From Capra hircus (lineage: Eukaryota; Chordata; Mammalia; Artiodactyla; Bovidae), in the NCBI RefSeq assembly GCF_001704415.2, contig NC_030831.1, positions 42,640,134 to 42,704,133 on the forward strand: a DNA stretch of 64,000 nt, read 5' to 3'. The position numbers and the translations under genes were made by a program. Below are positions 24,523-37,068 of this stretch, piece after piece. Under the pieces are notes generated by a model. The model worked only from the letters and a program-made list of their open reading frames with translations, searched no databases and was not told the origin of the DNA. Each line of letters starts with the position of its first letter. Positions within the stretch are counted from its first letter, which is position 1.

Positions 24523-24742
24523 CAGATGAGCTAAGTAAGGGTTGAAGAAGAGGGATTATCACCTACACAAGGCCATGCCTTCAAGACTGAGAGGCAGCAG
24601 TTTTGCCTACTTCATAGAAACAGAGAGTCAGCAAAATGAGGAAATATGTTTAAAAAAAGACAAAAACCTCAAAAGTAAGATAAAACCTCAGAAAAAGAAC
24701 TTAATGATATAGAGATAAGTAATCTCTCTGATAAAGAATTCA

Positions 24743-24951
24743 AGTGAAGTGAAATTTGCTCAGTAGTATCTGACTCTTTGTGACCCCATGGACTGTAGCC
24801 CACCAGGCTCCTCTGTCTATAGAATTCTCCTGGCCAGAATACTGGAGTGGGTAGCTGTTCCCTTCTCCAGAGGATCTTCCCACCCAGGAACAGAACTCAG
24901 GTCTCCTGCATTGCAGGCAGATTCCTTACCGCCTGAGCCACCAGGGAAGGC
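24743..24951 (-). mobile_element. Bov-tA SINE
   Basis: Reversed full-length element: GAAGTGAAATTTGCTCAGTAG..., CATGGACTGTAGCCCACCAGG, ending GCCTGAGCCACCAGGGAAGG. Confidence 0.9.
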
Positions 24952-25301
24952 CAAAGTATTCAAAGCTATGGTCAAAAGATGCTCCCTGACCTTGGGATAA
25001 GGATGAATACAGTGAGAACTTCAACAAAGACTTTGAATATATAAAAAAAAGAACCAGTTGGTACTGAAGAAATTAAGAAAGTAATCATGCTTATAATTGC
25101 ATCAAAAAGAATAAAATACCTAGGAATAATTTAACCAAAGAGATTAAAGACCTAAACTCTGAAAACTATAAGACACTGATGAAAGAAAATGAAGATGACA
25201 CAAATAAATGGAAAGATCTACTATGCTCAAGGATTGGTAGAATTAGCATTGCTAAAATGGCCATACCACTCAAAGCAACATAGATTCAATGCAATATCAA
25301 A

Positions 25302-25489
25302 TGGTAAAGAATCTGCCTGCAATGCAAGAAACCCAGGTTTGATCCCTGGGTTGGGAAGATCCACTGGAGAAGGGAATGACTACTCCAGTATTCTTGCCTA
25401 GTCTTGCCTGGAGAACCCCACGGATACAGGAGCCTGGAGGGTTATACTCCATGGGGTCACAAACAGTCAGACATGACTGAGCAACTAAG

Positions 25490-25490
<1 letters not shown>
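25302..25490 (+). mobile_element. Bov-tA SINE, inside an L1
   Basis: Starts within the tRNA-derived head (ATGGTAAAGAATCTGCCTGC), contains a short CTAGTCTTGCCTG duplication in the body and ends GACATGACTGAGCAACTAAGC. Confidence 0.9.

Positions 25491-25496
<6 letters not shown>

Positions 25497-25544
<48 letters not shown>
25497..25544. repeat. (AC)n microsatellite at a SINE tail
   Basis: Uninterrupted AC array of about 24 units immediately after the 3' end of the Bov-tA at 25302-25490, a common place for ruminant SINE tails to seed microsatellites. Confidence 0.97.
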
Positions 25545-25546
<2 letters not shown>

Positions 25547-25925
25547 CAAGTAACAATGGCATTTTTCACGGAACTAGAACAAAAAATTCTAAGAGTTTTC
25601 ATGGAACCACAAAAACCCCCAAAGAGCCAAAACAATCTTGAGACAGAACAAAAACAAGAGGTATCATACTCTAATTTCAAACTATATTACAAACCTACAG
25701 AAATAAAAACAGAATGGTACTGGGACAAAATACATACACAGAGATCAATGGAACACAATAGAAAGCCCAGAAAAAAACACACCTATTTATGGTCAATTAA
25801 TCTATGACAAAGGAGGCAAGAATGTATTTCAGTGCTGTTGTGAAAACTGGACAGCTACCTGCAAAAAGAATGAAACTGGACTAATCTCATACCATATGCA
25901 GAAATAAATTCAAGATTAATTAAAC

Positions 25926-27845
25926 ACTCATTCCACCCTAGAACTGGAATAGTGCTCTGAGCAGAGCACAAGCTCTGTAAAGAGTTCTGACTGGAGGGCA
26001 AAACAGATGGATGGACAGTGGGGTGGATGGAAGGATGGGAAAGAAAAGCAGTGGATTCCAGGGCCACCGCATTGCTCAACTTTTTGACATTTTAATAACA
26101 AAGACATGCATTTTCTTTGCATCTTAGTTCATCACAAGTAATTATTTGGGTCTTGAACTTTTATGGACACTTTTAAGCAATAGGAGCGGTCTATATACCC
26201 TCAAAACTGTGGCTTTTTGTCATCATTCCCTAAATTCTTCATTTCTAGAGAAGGAACAGCAGTCAGAAGAGCTAAATTTAGCTGGTTCTGATCAGAGAAA
26301 ATGGGCGCTCAGGGTCAGTAATGATGTCTGTAACCGAAGACCAACAGAGAGGGATGACAGAGTCTGAGCTGGAAAACCAGGATCTAGAGGATGTTAAGCA
26401 GGTGACTCTGGACTAGATCTCGGGTGGGGACCGAGCAGATGCCTAATGATTAATATAATTAATATAATCAATATATGCTATATTAATTATATTACACTCT
26501 TTATTAGTCATTAATAAAGAGATTGATTTCTTCCATTCTTTGTTTCTTGCTCTCAAAAAATTAGCAACTAGAGCTTCAAATCTGAAGCCTGACTCGCAGG
26601 CCAGATAGCCACTTTCTGTGCCAAACACCACAGTAGCCTAAAGGATTTTAGGTATTACAAAGGGGTTGCAGCTTTGAGATTCAGAAAGAATGTCTAAATA
26701 ACGTTAGTGAGATTTAAATGCTGCATCCCTGATTCTTAATGGATGGGCTATATCTGCCATTGAAATATTCTTTATATCATTCATATTGGAATTATTAGAC
26801 CATATAAAAAGGCCACTTGCAGCAGACTAAGTCAAGACTAAAATTTCTATTTGAATAAACATTTATCATAAATTTGGTTTCATATTAAACTACTCTTTGT
26901 TTCAAAAAAAATAATAAAGCCTGAAATCTCATGAAATAGCTAGAAAGAGCTAGAAGTACATAAATACACAGATACTATCAACTTGGTGAAATTGCTGATA
27001 TCATTGGTGTTTTATTGCACAGATAACCTTTCTACACAATTTAACTCTCATAACGCAACTCATTCTTTTTAAGGACTTAAGAATCTGAATCTTTCGGTTA
27101 TGATTTGTCAATCTGCTTCTGAATTAAAAGGAACAAATAAACAAGACCACAAGTATGTCAGTTGGCAAAGAATCTTTCATGGCACTTGGGGAGTTGGTTC
27201 TTGACCGAGGTTTGCTTTCTGTAAAATTCAAGAACAGGACAAAGCCTCCTCCCCAACTCCATGCCCACTGGGATTTTTGGGGGGAGAATCCTTGGATTTG
27301 TGATGCCCTTTAAAACAGTGAACTTAAGCCTCATTATCAAGACCATGGAGATTTGGGAAGAGTCCTGAGCATTCTCCAGGGATTACTTACTACTCTGAAA
27401 CAAAGCTGGATTTGAAAAGCAATTCTCCCAGGCACCAGAGGGTTGATTAATCTGCCATTTATCCACTGAGATAAATGAGAGAAGAAGCAACGCCAGCAAA
27501 CACTGTCCTTTCGAAGGATCCTCAAAAACCAAGCAATCTAGAACACAATCACCAAGATTTACGAGTCACAGGAAATATGCTAGGGACTTCAAAATAAAAT
27601 AAATTCTCCTGCTTATTTTGGCTGTGTATTTATATTCTTTTCAGACTCCAGCCAGATGGTTCCCCAGTAAGAAAAATTTCCTCCTGGATTCATCTCTGGA
27701 CAGTCACTCTAGCTTGCTCCCCTGGGCCACCTGGGGCTGGAATGTACTGAGACTACGGAAACTAGTATCTAAATCAGGCGCAAACAAATTTAACCTAGAG
27801 GGAACTCAACTTGATAGTAATGATATTTAGCATTTTCAATATTAA
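25926..27845. other. Intron sequence, no gene
   Basis: An AT-rich partly palindromic stretch of TAATAT/ATTAAT motifs lies at 26446-26500. Otherwise unique-looking, with no exon. Confidence 0.5.
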
Positions 27846-28053
27846 AGGTTTTTCTGGTGAGTGAGACAGTGAAGAATCTGTCTGCAATGCAGGAGACCTG
27901 GGTTCAATACCTGGGTTGGGAAGATCCTCTGGAGGAAGGCATGGCAACCCACTCCAGTATTCCTGCCTGGAGAATTCCATGGACAGAGGAGCCTGGAAGG
28001 CTACAGTACATGGAGTCTCAAAGAGTTGGACATGACTGAGTGACTAACACTTT
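27846..28053 (+). mobile_element. Bov-tA SINE
   Basis: Full-length plus element: a diverged head (TTTCTGGTGAGTGAGACAGTG), GGTTCAATACCTGGGTTGGG, and the end GACATGACTGAGTGACTAAC. Confidence 0.9.
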
Positions 28054-28140
28054 CATACTCATTTTCAAAGCTCCCCAAAAATAATGCTTAGAGAATCTAC
28101 CCCTTTTTATCATTAAATAAGGTAATCAATTAGGATTAGA

Positions 28141-28710
28141 ACTGCAGATGGTAATTGCAGCCATGAAATTAAAAGATGCTTACTCCTTGGAAGGAAAGCT
28201 ATGACCAACCTAGAAAGCATATTAAAAAGCAGATTACTTTCACAACAAAGGTCCGTCTAGTCAAGGCTATGGTTTTTCCTGTGGTAATGTATGGATGTGA
28301 GAGTTGGACCGTGAAGAAAGCTGAGCGCCAAAGAATTGATGCTTTTGAACTGTGGTGTTGGAGAAGACTCTTGAGAGTCCCTTGGACTGCAAGGAGATCC
28401 AACCAGTCCATCCTAAAGGAGATCAGTCCTGGGTGTTCATTGGAAGGACTGATGCTGATGCTGAAACTCCAATACTTTGGCCACCTCATGTGAAGAGCTG
28501 ACTCATTGGAAAAGACTCTGATGCTGGGAGGGATTGGGGGCAGGAGGAGAAGGGGACGACAGAGGATGAGATGGCTAGATGGCATCACTGACTCAATGCA
28601 CATGAGTTTGCGTGAACTCCAGGAATTGGTGATGGACAGGGAGGCCTGGTGTGCTGTGATTCATGGGGTCGCAAAGAGTCAGACACGACTGAGTGACTGA
28701 ACTGAACTGA
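28141..28710 (+). mobile_element. BovB (RTE) LINE 3' fragment
   Basis: Plus-oriented BovB from the ACTGCAGATGGTAATTGCAGC region to the ACTGAACTGAACTGAA tail. The C-terminal reverse transcriptase frame is split between 28176-28493 and 28506-28700, with a small deletion near 28238. Dead copy. Confidence 0.93.
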
Positions 28711-30725
28711 ATGTAATCAATAATATATAGGGTGCAGATATTTAAACAAATTTCAAATGGGAGAGAGGTATCATGAGCCCATCCTGGAGAAAAGAGGGGA
28801 ATCAGGAAGGAAACATGATTTTAATATCGGTCAGTGACGTTGTGTCTCTTCTTCAACAGATGGGTGACCTTGACCTAACATTCCTTATCTTCAGTAGTCA
28901 GTGCAGGTTTTCCTAGTTTTATGGCAAAACAGTGTTTGAACTGGAGACAGAAGTTCTTTCTGTAGGAAGCTCTGTAATTCTGTCATGGTTGTCCATTACC
29001 GATGGCCAGGAAGGAAGTCCTTTACTGAGTGAGTTGGCCTCAAACACACCCTCCAACTTGTCTTTCTCTCATTCTAAAAGGCTTTAAATTTTACATTTTT
29101 GCGATTGTTCTACTTCCCTTCAAACTGGAGAAGAGCAAAGGGAGGCAAGCACGTGGCCCTTTATTAAGTCTTCAGGACAATCTCCACTTTGCGGAAGAAG
29201 AAAGAGGATAAACAATTTTCCCAACGTCACACAGTTTCCAAGTCTGACTTCAGAGTCCACTCAGTTCACAGTAACTAGCCCTTACCCTCCATCTATAATA
29301 TGAGGAGAACTGAAAACAAATCTTGCCTTATAAAAAATGATAATGAAAAGTCCTAAGTCCGGAGAGCTTGAGTTAATGTATTTATTTTCACTGAATCTGG
29401 AAAAAACAGCGTGATTGTTTAAGCCAGATGATTTTTCAAAATTGTAAATACTATAAAAGAAATTTCAAACGTAAAAGCAGAGGTTAAAATGTTAAATTCT
29501 ATCTTAACCAGAAGAAAAAGCACCTTCATAGTTCTATTTCTAGGACACTGACAAGTGTTGTACAGTTTGTGAACTTGAATGCAAGAGATAGATAGTTATG
29601 ACCTTGCTGTACTGATTTTTAACACCATGTACCATTTTTAACATTTACCTTAAAAACAGCAGAACGTGCATATGTCACAGGATTGTATATTTTTACTCAC
29701 AAGGATTTTAGGCAATAACATCAATTCTAGTCTGCAGAGGTTTATGGAATCATATTCATTCTTTCTTCATTGTTGTATTCAAATAAATATCAAGGGAAAA
29801 TGCTGTTCATTTACGAAGCACACACATTATTTGCTATAACCGAGAACTTTCTTTCTTTGATGCCATCGTGGTTACCATTCTCAATATAAGTAATTTCAAC
29901 TAACTTCAGTTTTATAGGTTTAATTTCTTGCCAAAGCGTATGAATGAAACATTCAGTACTTACAAGTGCCTCGGGTCAAATGTCCAAATACAGTCTTTTA
30001 AGGAATTTTTTTCCCTGTAAATTTTATCTTTCAATTAAAAGATCAATTACTTTTTAAGTCACTGTTACCTAAACTCATATGACACAGTGCAGTTATTAGA
30101 ACAAACAGGTCAGTGACAGAGCGACAGCTGTCTCCCACTTCCATTCACCATGGAGTGAAATCTGACGTGTCCCCTGATCCAGCTAAAAATTCACAAACGT
30201 TTTACTCATTCTTACACTCTTCCAAATGCATGTGTTTTTTTTTCTCCGGAGTACTTTAAAAAATACCTCGATGGAAGCATGCAGATTTAACCACTGACTC
30301 AGGATGGCAAGGTGCACAGACTGGAAGCTTCCTTCAAGGTAGAATTAATTTTTTTTTTCTCCGACAACTGCCAGGTGTTTCTTCTCTAAGAATGTTGCAG
30401 TAACTAAGTATCTAGGGCATGGGCCATGACACAAACTTGAAAGGTTTCCAGTGTGAGTTAAGGGCGGATGGTAATGAAGAGACACCAGGTCAGGCCCAGG
30501 CCCTTAGGGTTAATGCATCTCACAGGGCAGCCCTCATGTCCGCGGACTTGTTTCCACGTGGCCAAGTGTGGGTGAGAATGCACATGCGTGAGGACCACAC
30601 GAGGTGTACGAAGCAACCACCCAGCATAGGAGGACATGAAGCTCTGTGCATATCTCATTGTTCACTGTCACAAACCTACAAGGCCCCAGAAATCAAAGCA
30701 GGAAGAGTCTCAGACTCAGACTTAC
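28711..30725. other. Intron sequence, no gene
   Basis: About 29155-29270 weakly resembles a minus-oriented MIR SINE (CCCAACGTCACACAGTTTCC). 29290-30400 is AT-rich. This is the intron just beyond the donor of the 30726-30888 exon. Confidence 0.5.
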
Positions 30726-30888
30726 CGACTCTTCGTTCTCAAACTCCGGGTTACACTGCGCAGCCTCTTCGGCCACTGGCTTCTGAACAATGTTCCTACA
30801 GACCAGCCAGATGGTCAGGCTGGCGATGAACATGCCCACGTCAGGCACAAACACTCGGATCCCATTGCCAGCGTCGGCTCCCTTTAAG
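30726..30888 (-). CDS. PIEZO2: PIEZO2 coding exon, 163 nt (about human residues 110-164)
   Basis: The acceptor is a long pyrimidine tract ending CTTCGTAG, with AG at 30890-30889; the donor is GTAAG at 30725-30721. One base (C) completes the split Ser codon, and 54 full codons follow, beginning LKGADAGNGIRVF and ending ENEES. A hydrophobic stretch around MFIASLTIWLVC is a transmembrane helix of the first four-helix unit of the Piezo blade. After it comes an acidic cytosolic-type segment (PVAEEAAQCNPEFENEE). Against the human protein as I remember it, this copy has Val for Ile in PDVGM, Ala for Thr in KPVAEE, Cys for Ser in AAQCNP and Ser for Leu at the last codon. A plus-strand open frame over 30419-30829 overlaps the exon but is only its antisense shadow. 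Confidence 0.97.
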
Positions 30889-31726
30889 CTACGAAGGCAA
30901 AAACAGGGAGGAGGAAATTCAGTTGTTTTGACTTTGCAATGGTTAAACCATCACAGAGAGTGTTTGAATCTTCTTAAGACTTAAAGAATGCTCAGTTTCT
31001 GCCTGGAAGGTATCAGAAAGCTTTTCTCCAACTCCAGCCTTACATAATCTACTCAGACTCAGGAAGCTTTCAGAGAGTTTCAGAAATAGCATGAAGAACC
31101 CGAAACCAACTCTCACTCCTAAAACGTACTGATGAACTAAACTGTTATTAAATAAGCCACGTGTCCAAGACAGAGACAGGTGTTTGCAACCTGGTAGGAG
31201 CAGTTAAAGACTGGATGTACATGAGAAGCCCTGGAAGTAAATCCAAGCTTAGAGGGAAAACAGAGGAAACATTCAAGCCATCCTTGAAGAGGAGCCCTTC
31301 ATTACTTTGAATGCTGAGTCGATTTTGTTTTCCATCCTGTTCCAAGAAACGGCAGGTCATTAACAGAGAGCTCAGAAGATTTGGTCCCAGTGTCAGCAGG
31401 ACCTGGTGGCTGTGTTTCACTGGGACCTTCCCCTTGTCCTGTGCTACCCCCTGCCCCAAAGAGATAACACTGTTCATCTTCTTTATTGCACAGGACTCAA
31501 ATGAAAGTGACCCAATGTGTATCAGAGCTAAAACTTGTTTAGGGAAAAGCAGCAGAAGATAGGAAGTTATCTCATGTGAAGATAAGTATTTTTCAAATAC
31601 ACTTTATGTGATGAAATATATAGTCATCATTTACATTGGATATATGATGTATTTGGGTAAAAATATAATAAATAGCAAGACCTCTATCACCATGAAATAA
31701 TCATGTTGACATTTTAGTGAATTAAA
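30889..31726. other. Intron sequence, no gene
   Basis: Begins with the pyrimidine tract of the 30726-30888 exon acceptor. No repeat assigned. Confidence 0.5.
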
Positions 31727-32216
31727 AAATCATATGACTCAGCCATTAAAAAGAATACATTTGAATCAGTTCTAATGAGGTAGGTGAAACTGGAGCCTAT
31801 TATACAGAGTGAAGTAAGCCAGAAAGAAAAACACCAATACAGTATACTAACACATATATAAGGAATTTAGAAAGATGGTAACGATAACCCTGTATGCGAG
31901 ACAGCAAAAGAGACACAGATGTATAGAACAGTTTTTGGACTCTGTGGGAGAGGGAGAGGGTGGGATGATTTGGGAGAATGGCATTGAAACATGTATAATA
32001 TCATATAAGAAACGAATCACCAGTCCAGGTTCGATGCAGGATACAGGATGCTTGGGGCTGGTACACTGGGATGACCCAGAGAGATGGTACGGCGAGGGAG
32101 GTGGGAGGAAGGTGGGATGGGGAACACATGTACACCCGTGGTGGGTTCATGTTGATGTATGGCAAAACCAATACAACATTGTAAAGTAAAAAAATGTGTA
32201 ATAAATATATAAAATA
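31727..32216 (+). mobile_element. Bovine-type LINE-1 3' end
   Basis: L1 3'-end landmarks: CAGCCATTAAAAAGAATACA, TTCTAATGAGGTAGGTGAAAC, CAGAGTGAAGTAAGCCAGAA, GTTGATGTATGGCAAAACC and ACATTGTAAAGTAAAAAAATG, with an A-rich end. Confidence 0.85.
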
Positions 32217-32218
32217 TG

Positions 32219-32427
32219 GAAGTGAAGTCACTCAGTCGTATCCGACTCTTTGCGAACACCCCGGACTGTAGCCCACCAGGCTTCTCCGTCTTTGGGATTC
32301 TCCAGGCAAGAATACTGGAATGGGTTGCCATTTCCTTCTCCAGGGGATCTTCCCGACCCAGGAATCGAACCCAGGTCTCCCGTATTGCAGGCAGACACTT
32401 TAACCTCTGAGCCACCAGGGAAGCCCA
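32219..32427 (-). mobile_element. Bov-tA SINE
   Basis: Reversed full-length element: GAAGTGAAGTCACTCAGTCG, GGACTGTAGCCCACCAGGC, ending CTGAGCCACCAGGGAAGCCC. It is low in divergence and sits between two L1 3' ends. Confidence 0.93.
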
Positions 32428-32439
32428 CATAAAATATAT

Positions 32440-32770
32440 GCTATGTGAATATAGCATATATAAATATCTCTGAATACAAACATTTATGTATTTAAATAAA
32501 TAAATAAATAATCATATGATCTTGCTTCTATGTGGAATCTAAAAAAATGACATGAACTATTTACAAAACAGAAATAGACTCACAGACAAAGAAAATGAAT
32601 TTCTGGTTACCAAAGGAGAAAGGTGAGCGGGGAGGGATAAATTAGGAATTTGGGATGAACATATACACAGCACTGTATATAACAATAAGACCTACTGTAT
32701 AGCATAGGGAACTCTACTCAATAGTTTGGAAACCATAAGAAACTACTATACACGCAATCTTAGAGTTAAC
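32440..32770 (+). mobile_element. LINE-1 3' end (second, different copy)
   Basis: A bovine L1 3' segment: CTTCTATGTGGAATCTAAA, TCTGGTTACCAAAGGAGAAAG and TGTATAGCATAGGGAACTC. It is preceded by an ATAA-rich stretch (32488-32510). Confidence 0.75.
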
Positions 32771-33094
32771 AAAACTAGGCTCATACTTTATCTGTTGTTT
32801 TTGAAAATAATTTGTTCATTTAATACATCACTCACATCTTCACAACTCACTGAAGATTTTTAAACCTTTACCACACTCACAGTCACTAGTTACTTAACTA
32901 GGCCACTACTGTTGCACCTTTAGAATATTACCATTTACTTGGTACCATAATATGAATGTAAGTCAAGTCTTAAGTAAAGAGTCTCCTAATCCAGGATCTT
33001 CTAGGAAAAATTCCTCAGACCAGTCTGACTGGCTTTTTATAAAAATGGTCTGGAAAAGGACCTCCCCATTAGAAGCCTGGGTTTTATACATGAC
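32771..33094. other. Intron sequence, nothing recognised
   Basis: AT-rich DNA between an L1 end and a BovB copy; I see nothing else in it. Confidence 0.5.
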
Positions 33095-34679
33095 TCTAAG
33101 TGAGAGATAGATTTAAGGGACTAGATCTGATAGATAGAGTGCCTAATGAACTATGGAATGAGGTTCGTGACATTGTACAGGAGACAGGGATCAAGACCAT
33201 CTCCATGGAAAAGAAATGCAAAAAAGCAAAATGGCTGTCTGGGGAGGCCTTACAAATAGCTGTGAAAAGAAGAGAAGCGAAAAGCAAAGGAGAAAAGGAA
33301 AGATATAAGCATCTGAATGCAGAGTTCCTAAGAATAGCAAGAAGAGATAAGAAAGCCTTCTTCAGTGATCAGTGCAAAGAAATAGAGGAAAACAGCAGAA
33401 TGGGAAAGACTAGAGATCTCTTCAAGAAAATCAGAGATACCAAGGGAACATTTCATGCAAAGATGGGCTTGATAAAGGACAGAAATGACATGGATCTAAC
33501 AGAAGCAGAAGATATTAAGAAGAGGTGGCAAGAATACACGGAAGAACTGTACAAAAAAAGATCTTCACAATCAAGATAATCACGATGGTATGATCACTCA
33601 CCTAGAGCCAGACATGCTGGAATGTGAAGTCAAGTGGACCTTAGAAAGCATCGCTATGAACAAAGCTAGCGGAGGTGATGGAATTCCAGTTGAGCTATTT
33701 GAAATCCTGAAAGATGATGCTCTGAAAGTGTTGCACTCAATATGCCAGCAAATTTGGAAAACTCAGCAGTGGCCACAGGACTGGAAAAGGTCAGTTTTCA
33801 TTCCAATCCCAAGGAAAGGCAATGCCAAAGAATGCTCAAACTGGAAGAAGCACAAGCTGGAATCAAGATTGCCAGGAGAAATATCAATAACCTCAGATAT
33901 GCAGATGACACCACCCTTATGGCAGAAAGTGAAGAGGAACTCAAAAGCCTCTTGATGAAAGTGAAAGAGGAGAGTGAAAAAGTTGGCTTAAAGCTCAACA
34001 TTCAGAAAACGAAGATGATAGCATCTGGTCCCATCACTTCATGGGAAATAGATGGGGAAACAGTGGCAGACTTTATTTTGGGAGGCTCCAAAATCACTGC
34101 AGATGGTGACTGCAGCCATGAAATTAAAAGACGCTTACTCCTTGGAAGAAAAGTTATGACCAACCTACATAGCATGTTGAAAAGCAGAGATATTACTTTA
34201 TCAACAAAGGTCTGTCTAGTCAAGGCTATGGTTTTTCCAGTGGTCATGTATGGATGTGAGAGTTGGACTGTGAAGAAAGCTGAGCGCCGAAGAATTGATG
34301 CTTTTGAACTGTGGTGTTGGGGAAGACTCTTGAGAGTCCCTTGGACTGCAAGGAGATCCAACCAGTCCATTCTGAAGGAGATCAGTCCTGGGTGTTCTTT
34401 GTAAAGAATGATGCTAAAGCTGAAACTCCAGTACTTTGGCCACCTCATGTGAAGAGTTGACTCATTGGAAAAGACTCTGATGCTGGGAGGGATTGGGGGC
34501 AGGAGGAGAAGGGGATGACAGAGGATGAGATGGCTGGATGGCATCACCGACTCGATAGACGTGAGTCTGAGTGAATTCCAGGAGTTGGTGATGGACAGGG
34601 AGGCCTGGTGGGCTGCGATTCATGGGGTCACAAAGAGTGGGACACACCTGAGCAACTGAACTGAACTAACTGAACTGAA
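33095..34679 (+). mobile_element. BovB (RTE) LINE with an internal deletion
   Basis: About 1.6 kb of BovB in plus orientation. 33100-33579 and 33590-33955 encode the region between endonuclease and reverse transcriptase. The sequence then jumps at about 33840 (ATGCTCAAACTGGAAGAAG) past the core of the reverse transcriptase to the YADD motif and C-terminal part (33742-34404). By comparison with the 37069-38398 copy about 450 bp is missing, a length that shifts the frame. The 3' tail is ACTGAACTAACTGAACTG. Dead copy. Confidence 0.95.
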
Positions 34680-35912
34680 ACTTCTCTGAACAGAGAAACT
34701 TGGATGTGATGAGACATCCCTTTACCTCCATAAATAAAACACACGTGGTTGTGTCAGAGGTTTTAAAAAATAGCAAATTCCTTGCATTTGGGCTAAGAGT
34801 AAGAGAAATCAAATAGGAAAACTTCATCCAAACGTATAATACTGTGAACACTTCATACAGATTTTACAATTACTTATAAAATTTATAATCCAAATCTATA
34901 ATAAGGAAATCTGATGATTGATTTCATCATAAGAAAACTGTAGAGGTTTTGCAAGTACACCTAACGCGATCAGGCAGAGCAAAGGAGGATTCACATCATC
35001 AGAATGAGAATTCAGAGATCAAGGAGAGAGGCCAGGAGATGAAGGCCAGGCTGGGTGGGGAGGTATTTCCTGGGTGGGGCTGAGGTGTGGGGAGCCGGCA
35101 GTCCCTCCTGAGTAGATTTGGGGGATAAATTACTGCAGCTTTTTTGCGGAAAACGAATTGATCATGGCATTTTATGAGAAGCACAAACCAAGCCGACTGG
35201 CGGGAAACAGTTCTCTGAGGTACGTACCCAGCGTCCCACCCAGCACAGTGGACCCAGGAGCCGCTGTGCCTGCCCCCACCCCTGCCCCCAACCCCAACCT
35301 GCACTCTGTACATGGCTCTCAATTTACAAACAGTGGCTTCAAGTCAACAGCCTCAGCTTTGTGCTCCTAGGTCCCCAAGGAGACACTTGATCACCCACAA
35401 ACATGAAGAGAGTAAATGAACCCCAACTGCAAAGCAATTACTCCTCAACCATGACAGAACGCAGCTCCCAGAAACAGGACTGGGCTGTGGTCCAGCTCAG
35501 AGTGGAATCGTCAGCCACGGAGGTGCCAACCTGTTAGTTGGTGCTGTCACCTGAGCTCACAAAGCAGCACGTTCAGAGCACTGCCAGTGCACGGGCTCCA
35601 GGAACCTCCAGAAGACGACGGTGCAGGCCGCGGACAATGACCAGGTCAGAGTCCACTTGATACCTCCCATGGGGACCATATTATCACTACAGTCTCCGTC
35701 TTCACTGTCTAGACCAGAGTCTACTGAAGCACATTCATCAGAGAGCTAGCCCTCAGGAATACTGGGAATTAAAGCAAAACATGACCAAAAAAAAGAAAAT
35801 AAAAAACTGCCTCTGGTCAAATAAGTGTTAGAAAATCACAACAGTCATTATTATAGTAAAGAACTTGAGAAGTTCTATAGAAAAACAATAAATTGGAGTT
35901 TATCTAAACCTC
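34680..35912. other. Intron sequence, no gene
   Basis: Unique-looking. 35030-35320 is GC-rich with spurious frames on both strands. Confidence 0.5.
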
Positions 35913-36127
35913 TGGGCTTCCCAGGTGGCTCAGTGGGTAATGAACCCACTCGCAATGCAGGAGACACAGGAATCATGCGTTCGATCCCGGGGTCAGGAAG
36001 GTCCCCTGGAGAAAGGTACAGCAACCTACTCCAGTATCCTTGCCTGGAGAATCCCATGGACAGAGGAGCCTACTGGACTACAGTCCATATGGTCGCAAAA
36101 GAGTCGGACACAACTGAAGCAACTGAG
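35913..36127 (+). mobile_element. Bov-tA SINE
   Basis: GGGCTTCCCAGGTGGCTCAG head, GCGTTCGATCCCGGGG B-box-like segment, standard body, and end GTCGGACACAACTGAAGCAAC. Confidence 0.92.
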
Positions 36128-37068
36128 CTCGCGTGCAAACTTCTGCTTCCCAAATTTATCTGAGCACAAACCATTTCTTAACGTTTTATCTAAAATCTAC
36201 TACACTGGGCCAAGCTACTGTTCATGGCACAGGTTTTAGAAAATGCTGAGCTGGAGGCTCCTCATTGGTCTAGATTTTTGATCACAATGAATGGATACTT
36301 TGGAAGCTGTACTTAGATGTAGCTAATTCTCATATATTTGGTTTTGAATAAGCCCCTAATAACTACAGTGCCAGCAACACCTGATTTCTTTCCCTCATCC
36401 CCTCTCCCAGCTGTCCACCCCATCTCCCAAGTGTCCACTTGCTCTTGGGACACACTGGAAGAGACCAGAAAACGCACGACAACTCACAAAGCTGCTCATT
36501 CAGTCCCAGCCCCAGCATGTCCCCAAGACCATCTGAAGACACCCATCTTCCTATGAGATGTCTCTACCCAGTGCCTGACCATTTCTCCACACGTCTCCCT
36601 TCACCACTTTGTCTTCTGAATGCTGTCACTTAAGCCTTGGGGTGTCCCCTCTGCCAACCAGGCCAAGCTGAACTTTTAGAAGCATAGTTTGGACTTGCTC
36701 ACTGCACCAGCGATGAGAAAGGCCCATATTCCCAAGCTCACTTACGAGGCCTCTGAATTACAGACGTGTGTGCCTTGTCTCTTGCTAAGACTTCCTCAGA
36801 CCTCAAATTACAGCCGTGCTGGCTGCACATCCAAGGACAGGCAAGTTTTTGTCCCTCTGAGTCAGAGCACAGCCTTCTCCCTCAGACCACAAAGCCCTCC
36901 TCACACACACTTCCACGTCATCCTCATCAGTCAAGACTCACCTCCCTCATCTCTACTGCAAAGCCCACCATCTGTTTCCTTTAGACCCCTAACACTTTAT
37001 GCTGCTCACTTATTTGTAAATCTCTATATCCAAGAGGACTATATATATATATTATATTTGTATGTGTG
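36128..37068. other. Intron sequence, no gene
   Basis: Pyrimidine-rich unique sequence at 36370-37000. The 152-codon frame 36689-37147 runs from this into a BovB copy and is not credible as a gene. Confidence 0.5.

Larger units (their letters stand above)
25050..25925 (+). mobile_element. LINE-1 ORF2 fragment, interrupted by a SINE and an AC array
   Basis: L1 ORF2 3' part before the SINE: AAAAAGAATAAAATACCTAGG..., AACTATAAGACACTGATGAAAG. It continues after the AC array with AATGGCATTTTTCACGGAACTAG and AGAATGGTACTGGGACAAAA. Frames are broken throughout. Confidence 0.8.

Noticed and set aside
30419..30829. 136-codon plus-strand frame overlapping the 163-nt exon
   Set aside because: It is the antisense shadow of a PIEZO2 exon; the minus-strand reading has homology and splice sites.
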